From Marinomonas ostreistagni (GTDB lineage Bacteria; Pseudomonadota; Gammaproteobacteria; Pseudomonadales; Marinomonadaceae): DNA of 52,841 nt. The notes below the pieces were generated by a model. The model saw only the letters and a program-made list of their open reading frames with translations, was not told the DNA's origin and did no database searches. The position numbers and the translations under genes are program-made. Positions 34,784 through 44,122 of this stretch are shown in pieces (within the stretch, counting starts at the first letter, position 1; every line of letters starts with the position of its first letter). The stretch covers positions 1 to 52,841 of the forward strand of contig NZ_JAEMUH010000021.1 of assembly GCF_016461785.1 (NCBI RefSeq). The letters are read 5' to 3'.

Positions 34784-35749
34784 TTATTGAACCGTTTCGT
34801 TTTCGCTAAATTCACCTTCGAACAACGCAGTAGAAAGGTATCGTTCACCCGAGTCAGGCAAAACAACAACGATTTTCTTATCAGCAAACTCCGGCTCTTT
34901 ACTAAGTTTTTCAGCGGCCACTACTGCAGCACCACAAGAAATACCACATAGAATGCCTTCTTCACGCATTAGGCGTTTTGCCATAGCGATCGCTTCTTCG
35001 TTAGTTACTTGCTCAACACGATCTACGACAGAAAGGTCTAAATTTTGTGGCACAAAGCCTGCGCCAATACCTTGGATTTTATGAGGTGCTGGAGTAGGCG
35101 TTTCACCATTAATGGTTTGTGTGATAACCGGTGAAGATGTTGGTTCCACTGCGACCGAGGTGATGGCTTTACCTTGAGTATTTTTGATGTAGCGACTTAC
35201 ACCAGTAATGGTGCCACCCGTACCAACGCCAGCTACAAAGACATCGATTTCACCGTTTGTGTCATTCCAAATTTCTGGGCCGGTAGTCTTTTCATGAATT
35301 TCAGGGTTTGCAGGGTTGTCAAATTGCTGGAGCAAAACAAAGTTAGGGTCTTGGGCAATTTCTTTTGCCTTTTCAATCGCGCCTTTCATGCCTTTCGCTG
35401 GCTCTGTTAGGACGATGTTTGCCCCTAGTGCCTTCATTACTTGGCGTCGCTCAAGGCTCATACTTGAAGGCATGGTAATCGTGATAGGGTAGCCGCGAGC
35501 GGCAGCAACGAAACATAATGCAATACCTGTATTACCACTTGATGGCTCTACCAATGATTTACCTTTGGTGAGCACTCCACGTTTCTCAGCATCCCAGACC
35601 ATGTTAGCGCCGATACGGCATTTTACGGAGAAAGCAGGATTGCGCGATTCAATTTTTGCCCAAATGTTGCCATTGCCGATTTGATTTAGTCGCACTAATG
35701 GCGTGTTACCAATCGTCAAAGAGTTATCATTAAATACTTTTTCAGACAT
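34784..35749 (-). CDS. cysK: Cysteine synthase A (O-acetylserine sulfhydrylase)
   Basis: A 321-aa PLP enzyme making cysteine from O-acetylserine and sulfide. The PLP lysine is K43 ([11 protein letters not shown]), with the substrate loop EPSSGNTG, phosphate-binding [14 protein letters not shown] and LCGISCGAA. The length and motifs match CysK rather than CysM. The C-terminus lacks any extension. It probably has its own promoter (TATAAT at 35793-35798, minus strand) and, from family knowledge, CysB control. Confidence 0.95.
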   Translation of the reverse strand: MSEKVFNDNSLTIGNTPLVRLNQIGNGNIWAKIESRNPAFSVKCRIGANMVWDAEKRGVLTKGKSLVEPSSGNTGIALCFVAAARGYPITITMPSSMSLERRQVMKALGANIVLTEPAKGMKGAIEKAKEIAQDPNFVLLQQFDNPANPEIHEKTTGPEIWNDTNGEIDVFVAGVGTGGTITGVSRYIKNTQGKAITSVAVEPTSSPVITQTINGETPTPAPHKIQGIGAGFVPQNLDLSVVDRVEQVTNEEAIAMAKRLMREEGILCGISCGAAVVAAEKLSKEPEFADKKIVVVLPDSGERYLSTALFEGEFSENETVQ

Positions 35750-35792
35750 GGGTCATCCTTATCTTTTGCATCAAGCGTGTTAATCAGTTTGG

Positions 35793-35798
35793 ATTATA
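35793..35798 (-). promoter_or_regulatory. Possible -10 element of cysK
   Basis: A TATAAT on the minus strand, 43 nt before the cysK start, with no good -35. A weak -35 would suit an activator-dependent (CysB) promoter, but no CysB site can be read with confidence. Confidence 0.35.
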
Positions 35799-35996
35799 GT
35801 TACCCACTATACCTACTTCTAGTGAAAGGATGTAAGAACTTTGCACTATATGGTTAGATTTTGAGATGTGAAAAACGGACAGTATTCAATAGCACACTCG
35901 AGCTGCATTTTAGTGGTAGAATTCTAGATATATTAAATAGTTATCGTCAGTGTACAACGTATAGCACGACACAATCGAAAAGGTTACACCCATTTC

Positions 35997-38900
35997 ATGC
36001 GAAAACAATCTGAATCCATTGCCATGCCAGTTGAGCAAAATCTGCTTATGGCAAAAGATCGCTTCGCGATAAATCGCAAACTAGACATACTCAATAAACG
36101 TCGTACAGAAGGATTGCCTACCTCAAAACTCGAGGCAGAGTTAGAGAGTCTGATCGAGTCATCAAAAAACCTCTATCAAGCTCGTCAGAAACGTATGCCG
36201 ACAATCACCTACGATGATGCGTTACCCGTTTCTGCTCGACGCGACGAGATTATAAAAGCGATCCAAGAAAACCAAATCGTAATCATAGCCGGCGAAACCG
36301 GCTCTGGTAAAACGACTCAGCTTCCTAAAATGTGTTTAGAAGCAGGTAGAGGCTTAACAGGCCAAATTGGCCACACACAGCCTAGACGAATCGCAGCGCG
36401 AAGTGTAGCGGAAAGGATCAGTGATGAGCTTCAAGTAAAATTGGGGGAGGCCGTCGGCTTCCAAGTACGTTTTACAGATGAAAGCCAAGAAGACACGCTG
36501 ATTAAGTTGATGACCGACGGTATCTTGCTCGCTGAAATTCAGCAGGATAAGTTCTTACAAAAATACGACACCATCATTATCGACGAAGCCCATGAGCGTA
36601 GTCTAAATATCGACTTTTTATTGGGGTACTTAAAGCGTATAACCGCGCAGCGTCCTGATCTGAAAGTCATTGTTACATCGGCAACCATTGATGTGGAGCG
36701 CTTTTCTCGTCATTTTAATAATGCGCCGATTATCGAAGTGTCGGGACGGACATACCCTGTAGAAATACGTTATCAGCCATTGTTGAGTAAATCTGACGTA
36801 GAAGAGCTCGATGAAGATCAATCAATGGAGCAAGGTATTCTGGATGCGGTGACTTTATTGATCGCCGAAGAACGTAAGACGAGGTACCGCGGCGCTGGTG
36901 ATATTCTTGTGTTCTTGCCAGGTGAACGAGAAATTCGTGAGACCGCTGAGTTACTGCGTAAAGAAGCGCTTCAAGGGGTTGAGGTATTACCGCTTTATGC
37001 ACGATTAAGCAGCTCTGAGCAACAGCGTATTTTTAAATCCCACGGTGGACGACGCATTGTGTTATCCACCAATGTGGCGGAAACGTCTTTGACGGTACCC
37101 GGCATTCGCTATGTTATTGATCCGGGCTTAGCGCGTATTAGTCGTTACAGTGTGCGCTCAAAGGTCCAACAGTTGCCGATCGAGAAAATTAGTCAGGCCA
37201 GTGCAAACCAACGGGCAGGTCGATGTGGTCGTGTGGCGGAAGGTGTTTGTATTCGCCTTTATGACGAAGAAGATTTCAATGGACGCCCAGAATTCACGGA
37301 TCCCGAAATTTTTCGTACTAACTTAGCGTCCGTTATTTTGCAAATGGCGAACTTGCGTTTAGGTGCGGTTGAAAAATTCCCATTTGTTGAAATGCCTGAA
37401 AAACGCATGATCAACGATGGATATCGTGCTTTGACTGAATTGGGGGCATTGCGTGGAGATCGATTAACCACTATTGGCCGACAATTAGCGAAACTTCCGA
37501 TTGACCCAAAATTGGGGCGTATGTTGATTGCTGCCAATGATCACCATGTGTTGAAAGAAGTTGCCATCATTGTCAGTGCATTATCGGTGCAAGACCCCCG
37601 TGAGCGTCCCCAAGATAAGAAAACTCAGTCTGACCAATGCCATGCTGTTGATAAAGATGAAAACTCAGATTTCATGGTTTTGTTGAACCTTTGGCAGCGC
37701 TATGAAGAACAACGCCAAGAGTTATCGCAAAACCAATTGCGCCAATACTGCCGTAAGCAATTTTTGAACTTCATGCGGATGCGTGAATGGCGTGATATTC
37801 ATCGTCAAATATTGATTGCTTGTAAACAACTTGGCTTTAAAGAAGTTGATCATGAAGAACGTCAGTACGACTCGATTCATCGTGCTTTATTAGCGGGTTT
37901 GTTTACTCAAGTTGCTAACAAAATGGATGAAAGCAAAGAAATGCTAGGTTGCCGCTCGCGCAAGTTATCCATCTTTCCTGGGTCTATGTTGTTTAAGCGT
38001 CCACCACAGTGGGTAATGGCTGCGGAGTTAGTTGAGACGAGTAAGCTATACGCGCGCATCGTAGCGAAAATTGACCCTCAATGGGTCGAAGACTACGCTG
38101 CACCATTTGTGAAGCGACAGTATTTCGACCCACATTTCGAACGAAACCAAGGTCGTGTCGTTGCCTTTGAGCAAGTGTCATTGTATGGCCTAATTCTTGT
38201 GGCCAAACGTCGTATAGATTATGGGCATGTGAATCCAGAAGATGCCCGTGAAGTCTTTATCAGGCAAGCATTGGTCGAAAGCGGATTGAAATCCAAAGCA
38301 GCTTTTTATAAGCAAAATGCTGAACTGATAAAAAGCGTAGAGACTCAAGAAGCCAAGCTCCGTACACGTGATATTTTGGTCGACGATGAAGCCGTGTTTG
38401 CTTTTTACAACGAGCGTTTACCTGCTGATGTGCGTAATCAAAAGAGCGTTGAGTATTTTGCCAAGCGAAATCCTGACGCACTGATCATGACACGAGACGA
38501 TCTTATTAACCAAGATGTCAATGTTGATGAGTATGCTTTCCCTGATAATTACTCGTTAAATGGTGTTGCCTTACCAATAGACTATGAGTTTGCGCCAGGA
38601 CAGCAGAAAGATGGTGCCACTTTGAAAGTGCCAGTCGGATTGCTAAGACAGCTTACTTTAGATGAACTTGGTTGGGCGGTGCCTGGTTATGTTAAGGAGC
38701 GTTGCGAATCTTTGATCAGAGCGTTACCAAAAGCCTTGCGTCGCCGTTTTGTACCGATTCCACAGTTTGTTGAGCGTATTTATCCGAATTTGTCTAAGGA
38801 CAAAGGAGATCTACTGGAGCAGCTTTCACTTCAGATTAAGCGAGAAACACTTATCGACATTCCACTCACTGAATGGAATGCAGAAAAACTAGAAGGGCAT

Positions 38901-39908
38901 TTAACCCTCAATATTGATGTGATTGACGAACGCGGTAAAGTGTTAGGCAGCGGCAAAAATTTGGCCGAGTTGCAGACTCGCTTTGCTGAGATGGTTGAAA
39001 AGAGCTTTGCAAAATTCGGCACGAAAAAGCATGAACAAGTTGAGTTGACTGAATGGCCTGATCAGGATGTCCCGGAACGACAAGAAATAAAACAAGCTGG
39101 TATCAAAGTTACGGCTTTCCCTGCTTTGGTGGCAAGCGACGGTAGTAGTGTTTCCTTGAAAATGTTCGATGACCCGAATACAGCCATGGAGGCACATCGT
39201 AAAGGTGTCATTGCTTTATTAAAGTTGGCGCTTCATAAAGATATGAAATATCTTGAAAAGAACTTACCCAAGTTGCGAGAGTCTATGTTGTTATTCGCAC
39301 CAATAGGTAAAAAAGAAGTGTTACTTCAGGATTTGCTGGATGCTATTGTTGAAAAAGTCTTTTTAGATGAGCGCCCATTGCCGCGAACTAAAGACAGTTT
39401 CGTACAGCGTTTAACCGATCACAAAAAGCAGCTCATCAGTATCGCCAACGACATTGCGTTACAGTTACATGCTGTGTTATCCGCCTATCAGCAAGTGGCA
39501 AAACGGATGAAAGGTTCAATTCCTCTGCCTTGGACTCGTGTCTATGGTGATATTAAGAAGCAGCTAGAGAACTTGGTGTATCCAGGGTTTATCGGCGCCA
39601 CACCTTTGTATTGGTTAGGTCAGTTGCCACGCTACTTTAAGGGTGTTGAAGTTAGGCTAGAACGCTTCCAGAACCACCTCAATAAAGAAAATGCCGCGGT
39701 AGGTGAGTTGGAAAACCTTTGGGAGCAATATCTTCGTCAGAAAAAAGCTCATGATGAGAAGGGTATTTATGACCCTAATCTGACGCGCTATCGCTGGTTA
39801 TTAGAAGAGTATCGAATTTCATTGTTTGCGCAAACGGTTGGAACATTAGAGCCTATTTCTGACAAACGCTTAGCTAAACAGTGGCAAGAAGTTAAAAAGC
39901 TTGTGTAG
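35997..39908 (+). CDS. hrpA: ATP-dependent RNA helicase HrpA
   Basis: A 1303-aa DEAH-box helicase of full HrpA length. Walker A GETGSGKT lies at 99-106, DEAH at 196-199, the motif III TSATIDVERFSRHF follows, and motif VI is QRAGRCGRV. HA2 and OB domains lie in the middle, and the long C-terminal DUF3418 region (ending PISDKRLAKQWQEVKKLV) is typical of bacterial HrpA. E. coli HrpA rescues collided or stalled ribosomes. The start is uncertain: ATGs at 35997 and 36024 lack a well-spaced ribosome-binding site. mlaA follows after 18 nt. Confidence 0.96.
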   Translation: MRKQSESIAMPVEQNLLMAKDRFAINRKLDILNKRRTEGLPTSKLEAELESLIESSKNLYQARQKRMPTITYDDALPVSARRDEIIKAIQENQIVIIAGETGSGKTTQLPKMCLEAGRGLTGQIGHTQPRRIAARSVAERISDELQVKLGEAVGFQVRFTDESQEDTLIKLMTDGILLAEIQQDKFLQKYDTIIIDEAHERSLNIDFLLGYLKRITAQRPDLKVIVTSATIDVERFSRHFNNAPIIEVSGRTYPVEIRYQPLLSKSDVEELDEDQSMEQGILDAVTLLIAEERKTRYRGAGDILVFLPGEREIRETAELLRKEALQGVEVLPLYARLSSSEQQRIFKSHGGRRIVLSTNVAETSLTVPGIRYVIDPGLARISRYSVRSKVQQLPIEKISQASANQRAGRCGRVAEGVCIRLYDEEDFNGRPEFTDPEIFRTNLASVILQMANLRLGAVEKFPFVEMPEKRMINDGYRALTELGALRGDRLTTIGRQLAKLPIDPKLGRMLIAANDHHVLKEVAIIVSALSVQDPRERPQDKKTQSDQCHAVDKDENSDFMVLLNLWQRYEEQRQELSQNQLRQYCRKQFLNFMRMREWRDIHRQILIACKQLGFKEVDHEERQYDSIHRALLAGLFTQVANKMDESKEMLGCRSRKLSIFPGSMLFKRPPQWVMAAELVETSKLYARIVAKIDPQWVEDYAAPFVKRQYFDPHFERNQGRVVAFEQVSLYGLILVAKRRIDYGHVNPEDAREVFIRQALVESGLKSKAAFYKQNAELIKSVETQEAKLRTRDILVDDEAVFAFYNERLPADVRNQKSVEYFAKRNPDALIMTRDDLINQDVNVDEYAFPDNYSLNGVALPIDYEFAPGQQKDGATLKVPVGLLRQLTLDELGWAVPGYVKERCESLIRALPKALRRRFVPIPQFVERIYPNLSKDKGDLLEQLSLQIKRETLIDIPLTEWNAEKLEGHLTLNIDVIDERGKVLGSGKNLAELQTRFAEMVEKSFAKFGTKKHEQVELTEWPDQDVPERQEIKQAGIKVTAFPALVASDGSSVSLKMFDDPNTAMEAHRKGVIALLKLALHKDMKYLEKNLPKLRESMLLFAPIGKKEVLLQDLLDAIVEKVFLDERPLPRTKDSFVQRLTDHKKQLISIANDIALQLHAVLSAYQQVAKRMKGSIPLPWTRVYGDIKKQLENLVYPGFIGATPLYWLGQLPRYFKGVEVRLERFQNHLNKENAAVGELENLWEQYLRQKKAHDEKGIYDPNLTRYRWLLEEYRISLFAQTVGTLEPISDKRLAKQWQEVKKLV

Positions 39909-39926
39909 GACAAGGATGAAAACTTT

Positions 39927-40709
39927 ATGAAACGTATCATTGCAAGTATTAGTTTGCTCATTGCCACTTTATGTGTGAGTGCTGAAACAGCTGAAGATCC
40001 ATGGGAAGGGTTCAATCGTTCCATGTTTGCCTTTAACGAAACTGTTGATGAATATGGTTTAAAGCCATTAGCAAAAGGTTATGATGCGGTCACACCTAAT
40101 TTTATGCAGAAAGGTGTGAGTAACTTTTTTTCTAATCTTGGGGAAGTTCCAAACCTATTTAATAATCTCCTGCAAGGTAAGCTAGATGAGACAGCTTCCT
40201 CGACGTTTCGGTTTATCATTAATTCAACCTTCGGCATATTTGGCCTTTTCGATGTAGCGAGCGAAATGGGCTTAAAGCATTATAAAGAAGATTTTGGGCA
40301 GACACTGGGCCACTGGGGAATAAGCTCTGGCCCATATTTAGTTATTCCATTTTTAGGTCCCTCTACGGTTCGTGATGCAAGTGGCATGGTCGTAGACTAT
40401 TCTATTTATGATGCGATGGATTTTTACGACTTTAATGACGATCAAAAATGGATTTCTCGTGGATTGAATGTGGTTCAAGTTCGAGCTCGATATCTCACTG
40501 CTGAACGGATGGTATTTGGTGATCGCTATAGCTTTTTACGGGATGTATATCTACAAACGCGCGTAGGTGAGATTGAAGGCGGCATGTCTGAACAAGAGTA
40601 TAATGACTCATCGATTCAGGAGCCAAACTCATGGTCTGAAGATTCCCAAGATTCATGGGAGAGCAGTGATTCTTGGGATGATACAGACTCTTGGGGTGAG
40701 GAATATTAA
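39927..40709 (+). CDS. mlaA: MlaA/VacJ-family phospholipid-transport protein
   Basis: A 260-aa outer-membrane component of the Mla pathway that removes misplaced phospholipids. Motifs include EDPWEGFNRSMFAFNETVDEYGLKPLAKGY, NLGEVPNLFNNLLQGK, DFGQTLGHWGI and GPYLVIPFLGPSTVRD. The N-terminus ends IATLC-VSAE, where Leu before Cys breaks the lipobox consensus, so signal peptidase I cleavage after VSA is more likely than lipidation. The C-terminal 30 residues are an acidic Ser/Trp repeat with DSW at three points. The other mla genes are not in the window. Confidence 0.94.
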   Translation: MKRIIASISLLIATLCVSAETAEDPWEGFNRSMFAFNETVDEYGLKPLAKGYDAVTPNFMQKGVSNFFSNLGEVPNLFNNLLQGKLDETASSTFRFIINSTFGIFGLFDVASEMGLKHYKEDFGQTLGHWGISSGPYLVIPFLGPSTVRDASGMVVDYSIYDAMDFYDFNDDQKWISRGLNVVQVRARYLTAERMVFGDRYSFLRDVYLQTRVGEIEGGMSEQEYNDSSIQEPNSWSEDSQDSWESSDSWDDTDSWGEEY

Positions 40710-40747
40710 GTTGGCTCAATGGGTTTTCAAGTTTGTAGGGGAATAAA

Positions 40748-41794
40748 ATGATAAAAGTCTTACATTATTCTACCTTTGCTATGAGCATCTCAATGGCATG
40801 CTTATCTAGTAATACTTATGCGGAGACAGCCCCGCTGGTGTTTTATACATGGGAAGATTATATCGACCCTTCTATTATTACTGATTGGCAAAATGAAACT
40901 GGAATCCCAATAAAGCTTGTTTATTACGATGATGAAGCACAAAGAAACTTGGTTTTATCCAGAGAGGAAAGTGCGAAGATCGATCTAGCAGTCGTTGATA
41001 ACGCTACCATTCATATTTTGAGCGGCGCAGGACACCTTTCAACCATACCGACATACAATGAAACTACGTATTGGCCTGATGCTTGTGGCAAATATGGGCG
41101 TCAGTATTTTTGGGGAACATACGGCATTGTCTATCGTGAAGATAAAGTAAACTCACCTGTTACCAGCTGGCGGGATTTACTTAACCCTGAGCCTTATCTT
41201 AAAGGTCACATTGGGATGCTAGGTCAATCTGATGAGCTATTAACAGCCGCTTTGTCCGGCATGGGGTATCCAATCAATACGACTGAAAATACCCATTTAG
41301 AGCAAGCATTTAGCTTATTAAAGGTGCAATCTCATTATGTAACCACGTATGATTACGTTTACACTTATGTTCTTTCAAACCCTGACCAAAGTAATGTTTG
41401 GATCGCACCTGCTTATTCCGGTGATCAATACGGTTTAAATGATATTCAAGGAATTGATAGTTGGCGCTATGTTGTACCTGAAGAAGGCGCCATTGTTTGG
41501 GTGGATTGCTTGACCGTTACACAAGAAAGTGATCGTAAGGAAGAAGCTCTCGCATTTATTGATTATCTTTCTAGAGTAGATAATAGTGCACGAAACTCAG
41601 AGTTTTTATGGACTGCAAGCCCATATGTAAAAGTGCAAGAGTTAGTCAGTGATGAGCTTCGAGCAGATAGTAATGTGTATTTCGAAGACGAGAAACTGGC
41701 GAAAGCTACTCCTTTTCACGGATTGTCTGGGAGAGAGATTTTAAAAAGGACGCGCATTAAGGACGCCTTGCTTCGATATTATGACTCTAACTAA
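40748..41794 (+). CDS. PotD/NspS-like periplasmic polyamine-binding protein
   Basis: A 348-aa type-2 periplasmic binding protein. The signal peptide ends near TYAET (about residue 25). Polyamine-site residues of PotD appear conserved: W35 and Y38 in FYTWEDYIDPS, and W251-x-D253 in GAIVWVDCLTV; PotD's central Trp is Tyr here (APAYSGDQYG). No potABC genes are adjacent. Instead the gene overlaps a transmembrane GGDEF-EAL gene by 14 nt, exactly the architecture of Vibrio NspS-MbaA, where NspS reports norspermidine and spermidine to the c-di-GMP enzyme. The fold is sure; the sensory role is inferred. Confidence 0.87.
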   Translation: MIKVLHYSTFAMSISMACLSSNTYAETAPLVFYTWEDYIDPSIITDWQNETGIPIKLVYYDDEAQRNLVLSREESAKIDLAVVDNATIHILSGAGHLSTIPTYNETTYWPDACGKYGRQYFWGTYGIVYREDKVNSPVTSWRDLLNPEPYLKGHIGMLGQSDELLTAALSGMGYPINTTENTHLEQAFSLLKVQSHYVTTYDYVYTYVLSNPDQSNVWIAPAYSGDQYGLNDIQGIDSWRYVVPEEGAIVWVDCLTVTQESDRKEEALAFIDYLSRVDNSARNSEFLWTASPYVKVQELVSDELRADSNVYFEDEKLAKATPFHGLSGREILKRTRIKDALLRYYDSN

Positions 41795-44117
41795 GCGCTT
41801 GATACTCCTTGTATTACCAATATTGCTTTTAGGTGTTTTGGTTACATCAATCGGAGTTTTCAGAATACAAACGGATACACTCACAGAGGTTGAATATAAC
41901 CGTCTTGACTTGAAACTTCTTCAAGCCAAAGTTGAGTTTGAACGCGAAGCAAATATCAGTGCAGGGGTAATCTCTTTGCTGCTGGAAGGGAAAACACTGA
42001 GTGATTTTACACGATATGTCGGTCAGGATATCCGTGAATATTTGGTCACTCAACGACTGGACTTTCTCTTAAATGATGTGCTTGGAAACAATCATGTAAG
42101 GGTTGCAATTACTGTTTTAACCAATACAGGTGTGCCGATTTATCACTATGAAAGAAGTGATAACCCATTCTCAGAGCCACCGTCATTTTTGCCGGGTTTT
42201 GCACGCTCATTAGTGCTTAAGAATGAGATGGAAGAGCAGAAGCTGATGTTTTTAAAAAATGGAGAGCATGCCTATCTATTCGGAAGAACTATTGACGGCA
42301 CAACACTAACAACACCTGTACGTGGTTTGATGGATGATACACTGGCTGTTGTCGTAACTGTTTATATGAGTGAATTTGATTCAATCTTCAAGGCATTACA
42401 GAGCGATTATGGTGTCACTCCTTTAATTGTGAACAGAACACCTTCCTTAAACACCACTTCACCACCTAATATAAGAACTGTTGAGCTGTATCCAGGTGCA
42501 TTATTAGAAGTTGAATTAACCGAAGAATACCTCAGTAAAGCCAGATCTGATTTAGTTGATTGGCTTATGGCTGTATCGGTATGTCTTGGTGTTGCTATTA
42601 CACTGCTACTTTTATATTTGATTAAGCGGTTTATTATTCAGCCGATTGAAACGTTGGATAAACAATTAACCTTAGTGATGGAAGAGCATCAAGATAACAT
42701 TGTGAAGCCAAATGGAATTGATGAAGTTAGCCGTCTTGGACTGAAGTTTTATTCATTGTATGAACAGCTTAATACAAACCTGATTCAATCTAGGGAGCTT
42801 GCAGTAACAGATGCTCTTACTAAGTTGCCAAATAGAACGCGTTTCCAAGAGTTTGCAAAAAGAGCATTGATAAGAGCGTGGAATCGACATAGCCATGTTT
42901 CACTAATTTATATTGATCTGGATAATTTTAAGTTTGTTAACGATCGCTTAGGGCACGAAGCAGGAGATGAGCTGCTACAACATGCTGCAAAAGCATTTCA
43001 AGAGTTAATTCAGAACCATAAAGATCACGATCAAACTGCACTGGTATCTCGCCTAGCTGGCGATGAATTTGCAATAGTATTAGCTCATGACGCATTAGAT
43101 GATCGGCTTAAACTTGCAACAGATGTCGTTAACTTATTTGAAGGGGGGTTTAAGACCGAGCGTTATATTACCCCTGTTTCAGCAAGCTTAGGAATTGCGA
43201 GTTACCCCAATGACGGTGAAGATTTAAGGGAGCTCATTGCCAACGCTGATATGGCAATGTATCACGCTAAGAGAACCGGTAAGAATCGGTTTGCAGCGTA
43301 TTCTCATTCCATTGCGAGAGAGGCTCGAAGAGTTAAACTAATAGAAGATGCTTTGAAGTTCGTAAATTGTGATGAAGAGTTTTCTTTGGTGTTTATGCCT
43401 TTTGTCGATAAAGCTAGGCAAGTAAAAGGCCTTGAAGTATTACTTCGTTGGTATTCTCCTGAACTTGGACAGATTACACCAGATGAGTTTGTTCCAATTG
43501 CTGAACAAACCGGTACCTATACTAAGATAGATGATTGGGTATTCAGAAATGCATTTATACATTTAGAAAAACTGAGAGCGTTTTTAGGACAAGATATCGT
43601 TATTGCGATCAATATTTCTGCAGGTGAATTAGGCCAAACTAATTTTGTAGACAGAATTATACAACTCAAAAATGAGTATCAAGTAGCCGATGGTTCAGTG
43701 GAGCTAGAAATTACAGAGACCTTTGGTTATTTTGCAGTAGAGCAAGTGCTGTCAGTGCTCAAAGACTTACGTGATCAAGGTTTCAAAATATCTATTGACG
43801 ACTTTGGTATCGGCTATACACCGCTGCTACAAATGATCGACTACCCAGTAGATAAAGTGAAGTTCGATAAGGAGCTTGTCGATCGTTTGACGGATGAAAA
43901 TTACCATCAACTGATGGAACCTACGATCGAGATATGCCATTTGCAAAACATAAATGTTACGGCTGAAGGTATCGAGAATTATGAGAAATTCCGGCTTCTA
44001 AAAGAAGCTGGCTGTGATTATTTTCAGGGCTATTCGATTGCACAACCAATGACGATCACTGAGCTTCGTCATTGGTATCGGCAATATAAACTGTCTTTAG
44101 AAAGTAAAAATGATTAA
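41781..44117 (+). CDS. MbaA-like transmembrane GGDEF-EAL c-di-GMP protein
   Basis: A 778-aa protein. TM1 at about residues 5-24, a periplasmic sensor of about 235 residues, TM2 at about 262-285, a HAMP-like linker, GGDEF at about 345-505 and EAL at about 520-770. The cyclase motif is A426-G-D-E-F, with metal Asp intact in IYIDLDNFK. The phosphodiesterase motif is E552-V-L; other EAL catalytic positions look present (AINIS, ELEITE, SIDDFGIGY, KVKFDKE, AEGIE, YFQGY). Both activities are possible, as reported for MbaA. The overlapping binding-protein gene supplies the likely ligand receptor. It converges on the PQQ dehydrogenase gene with a 5-nt gap. Confidence 0.92.
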   Translation: MTLTKRLILLVLPILLLGVLVTSIGVFRIQTDTLTEVEYNRLDLKLLQAKVEFEREANISAGVISLLLEGKTLSDFTRYVGQDIREYLVTQRLDFLLNDVLGNNHVRVAITVLTNTGVPIYHYERSDNPFSEPPSFLPGFARSLVLKNEMEEQKLMFLKNGEHAYLFGRTIDGTTLTTPVRGLMDDTLAVVVTVYMSEFDSIFKALQSDYGVTPLIVNRTPSLNTTSPPNIRTVELYPGALLEVELTEEYLSKARSDLVDWLMAVSVCLGVAITLLLLYLIKRFIIQPIETLDKQLTLVMEEHQDNIVKPNGIDEVSRLGLKFYSLYEQLNTNLIQSRELAVTDALTKLPNRTRFQEFAKRALIRAWNRHSHVSLIYIDLDNFKFVNDRLGHEAGDELLQHAAKAFQELIQNHKDHDQTALVSRLAGDEFAIVLAHDALDDRLKLATDVVNLFEGGFKTERYITPVSASLGIASYPNDGEDLRELIANADMAMYHAKRTGKNRFAAYSHSIAREARRVKLIEDALKFVNCDEEFSLVFMPFVDKARQVKGLEVLLRWYSPELGQITPDEFVPIAEQTGTYTKIDDWVFRNAFIHLEKLRAFLGQDIVIAINISAGELGQTNFVDRIIQLKNEYQVADGSVELEITETFGYFAVEQVLSVLKDLRDQGFKISIDDFGIGYTPLLQMIDYPVDKVKFDKELVDRLTDENYHQLMEPTIEICHLQNINVTAEGIENYEKFRLLKEAGCDYFQGYSIAQPMTITELRHWYRQYKLSLESKND

Positions 44118-44122
44118 ACGCG

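Noticed and set aside
35921..35928. ATTCTAGA before hrpA as a third ArsR operator
   Set aside because: Only the 8-base core matches; the flanks shared by the two ars sites are missing.
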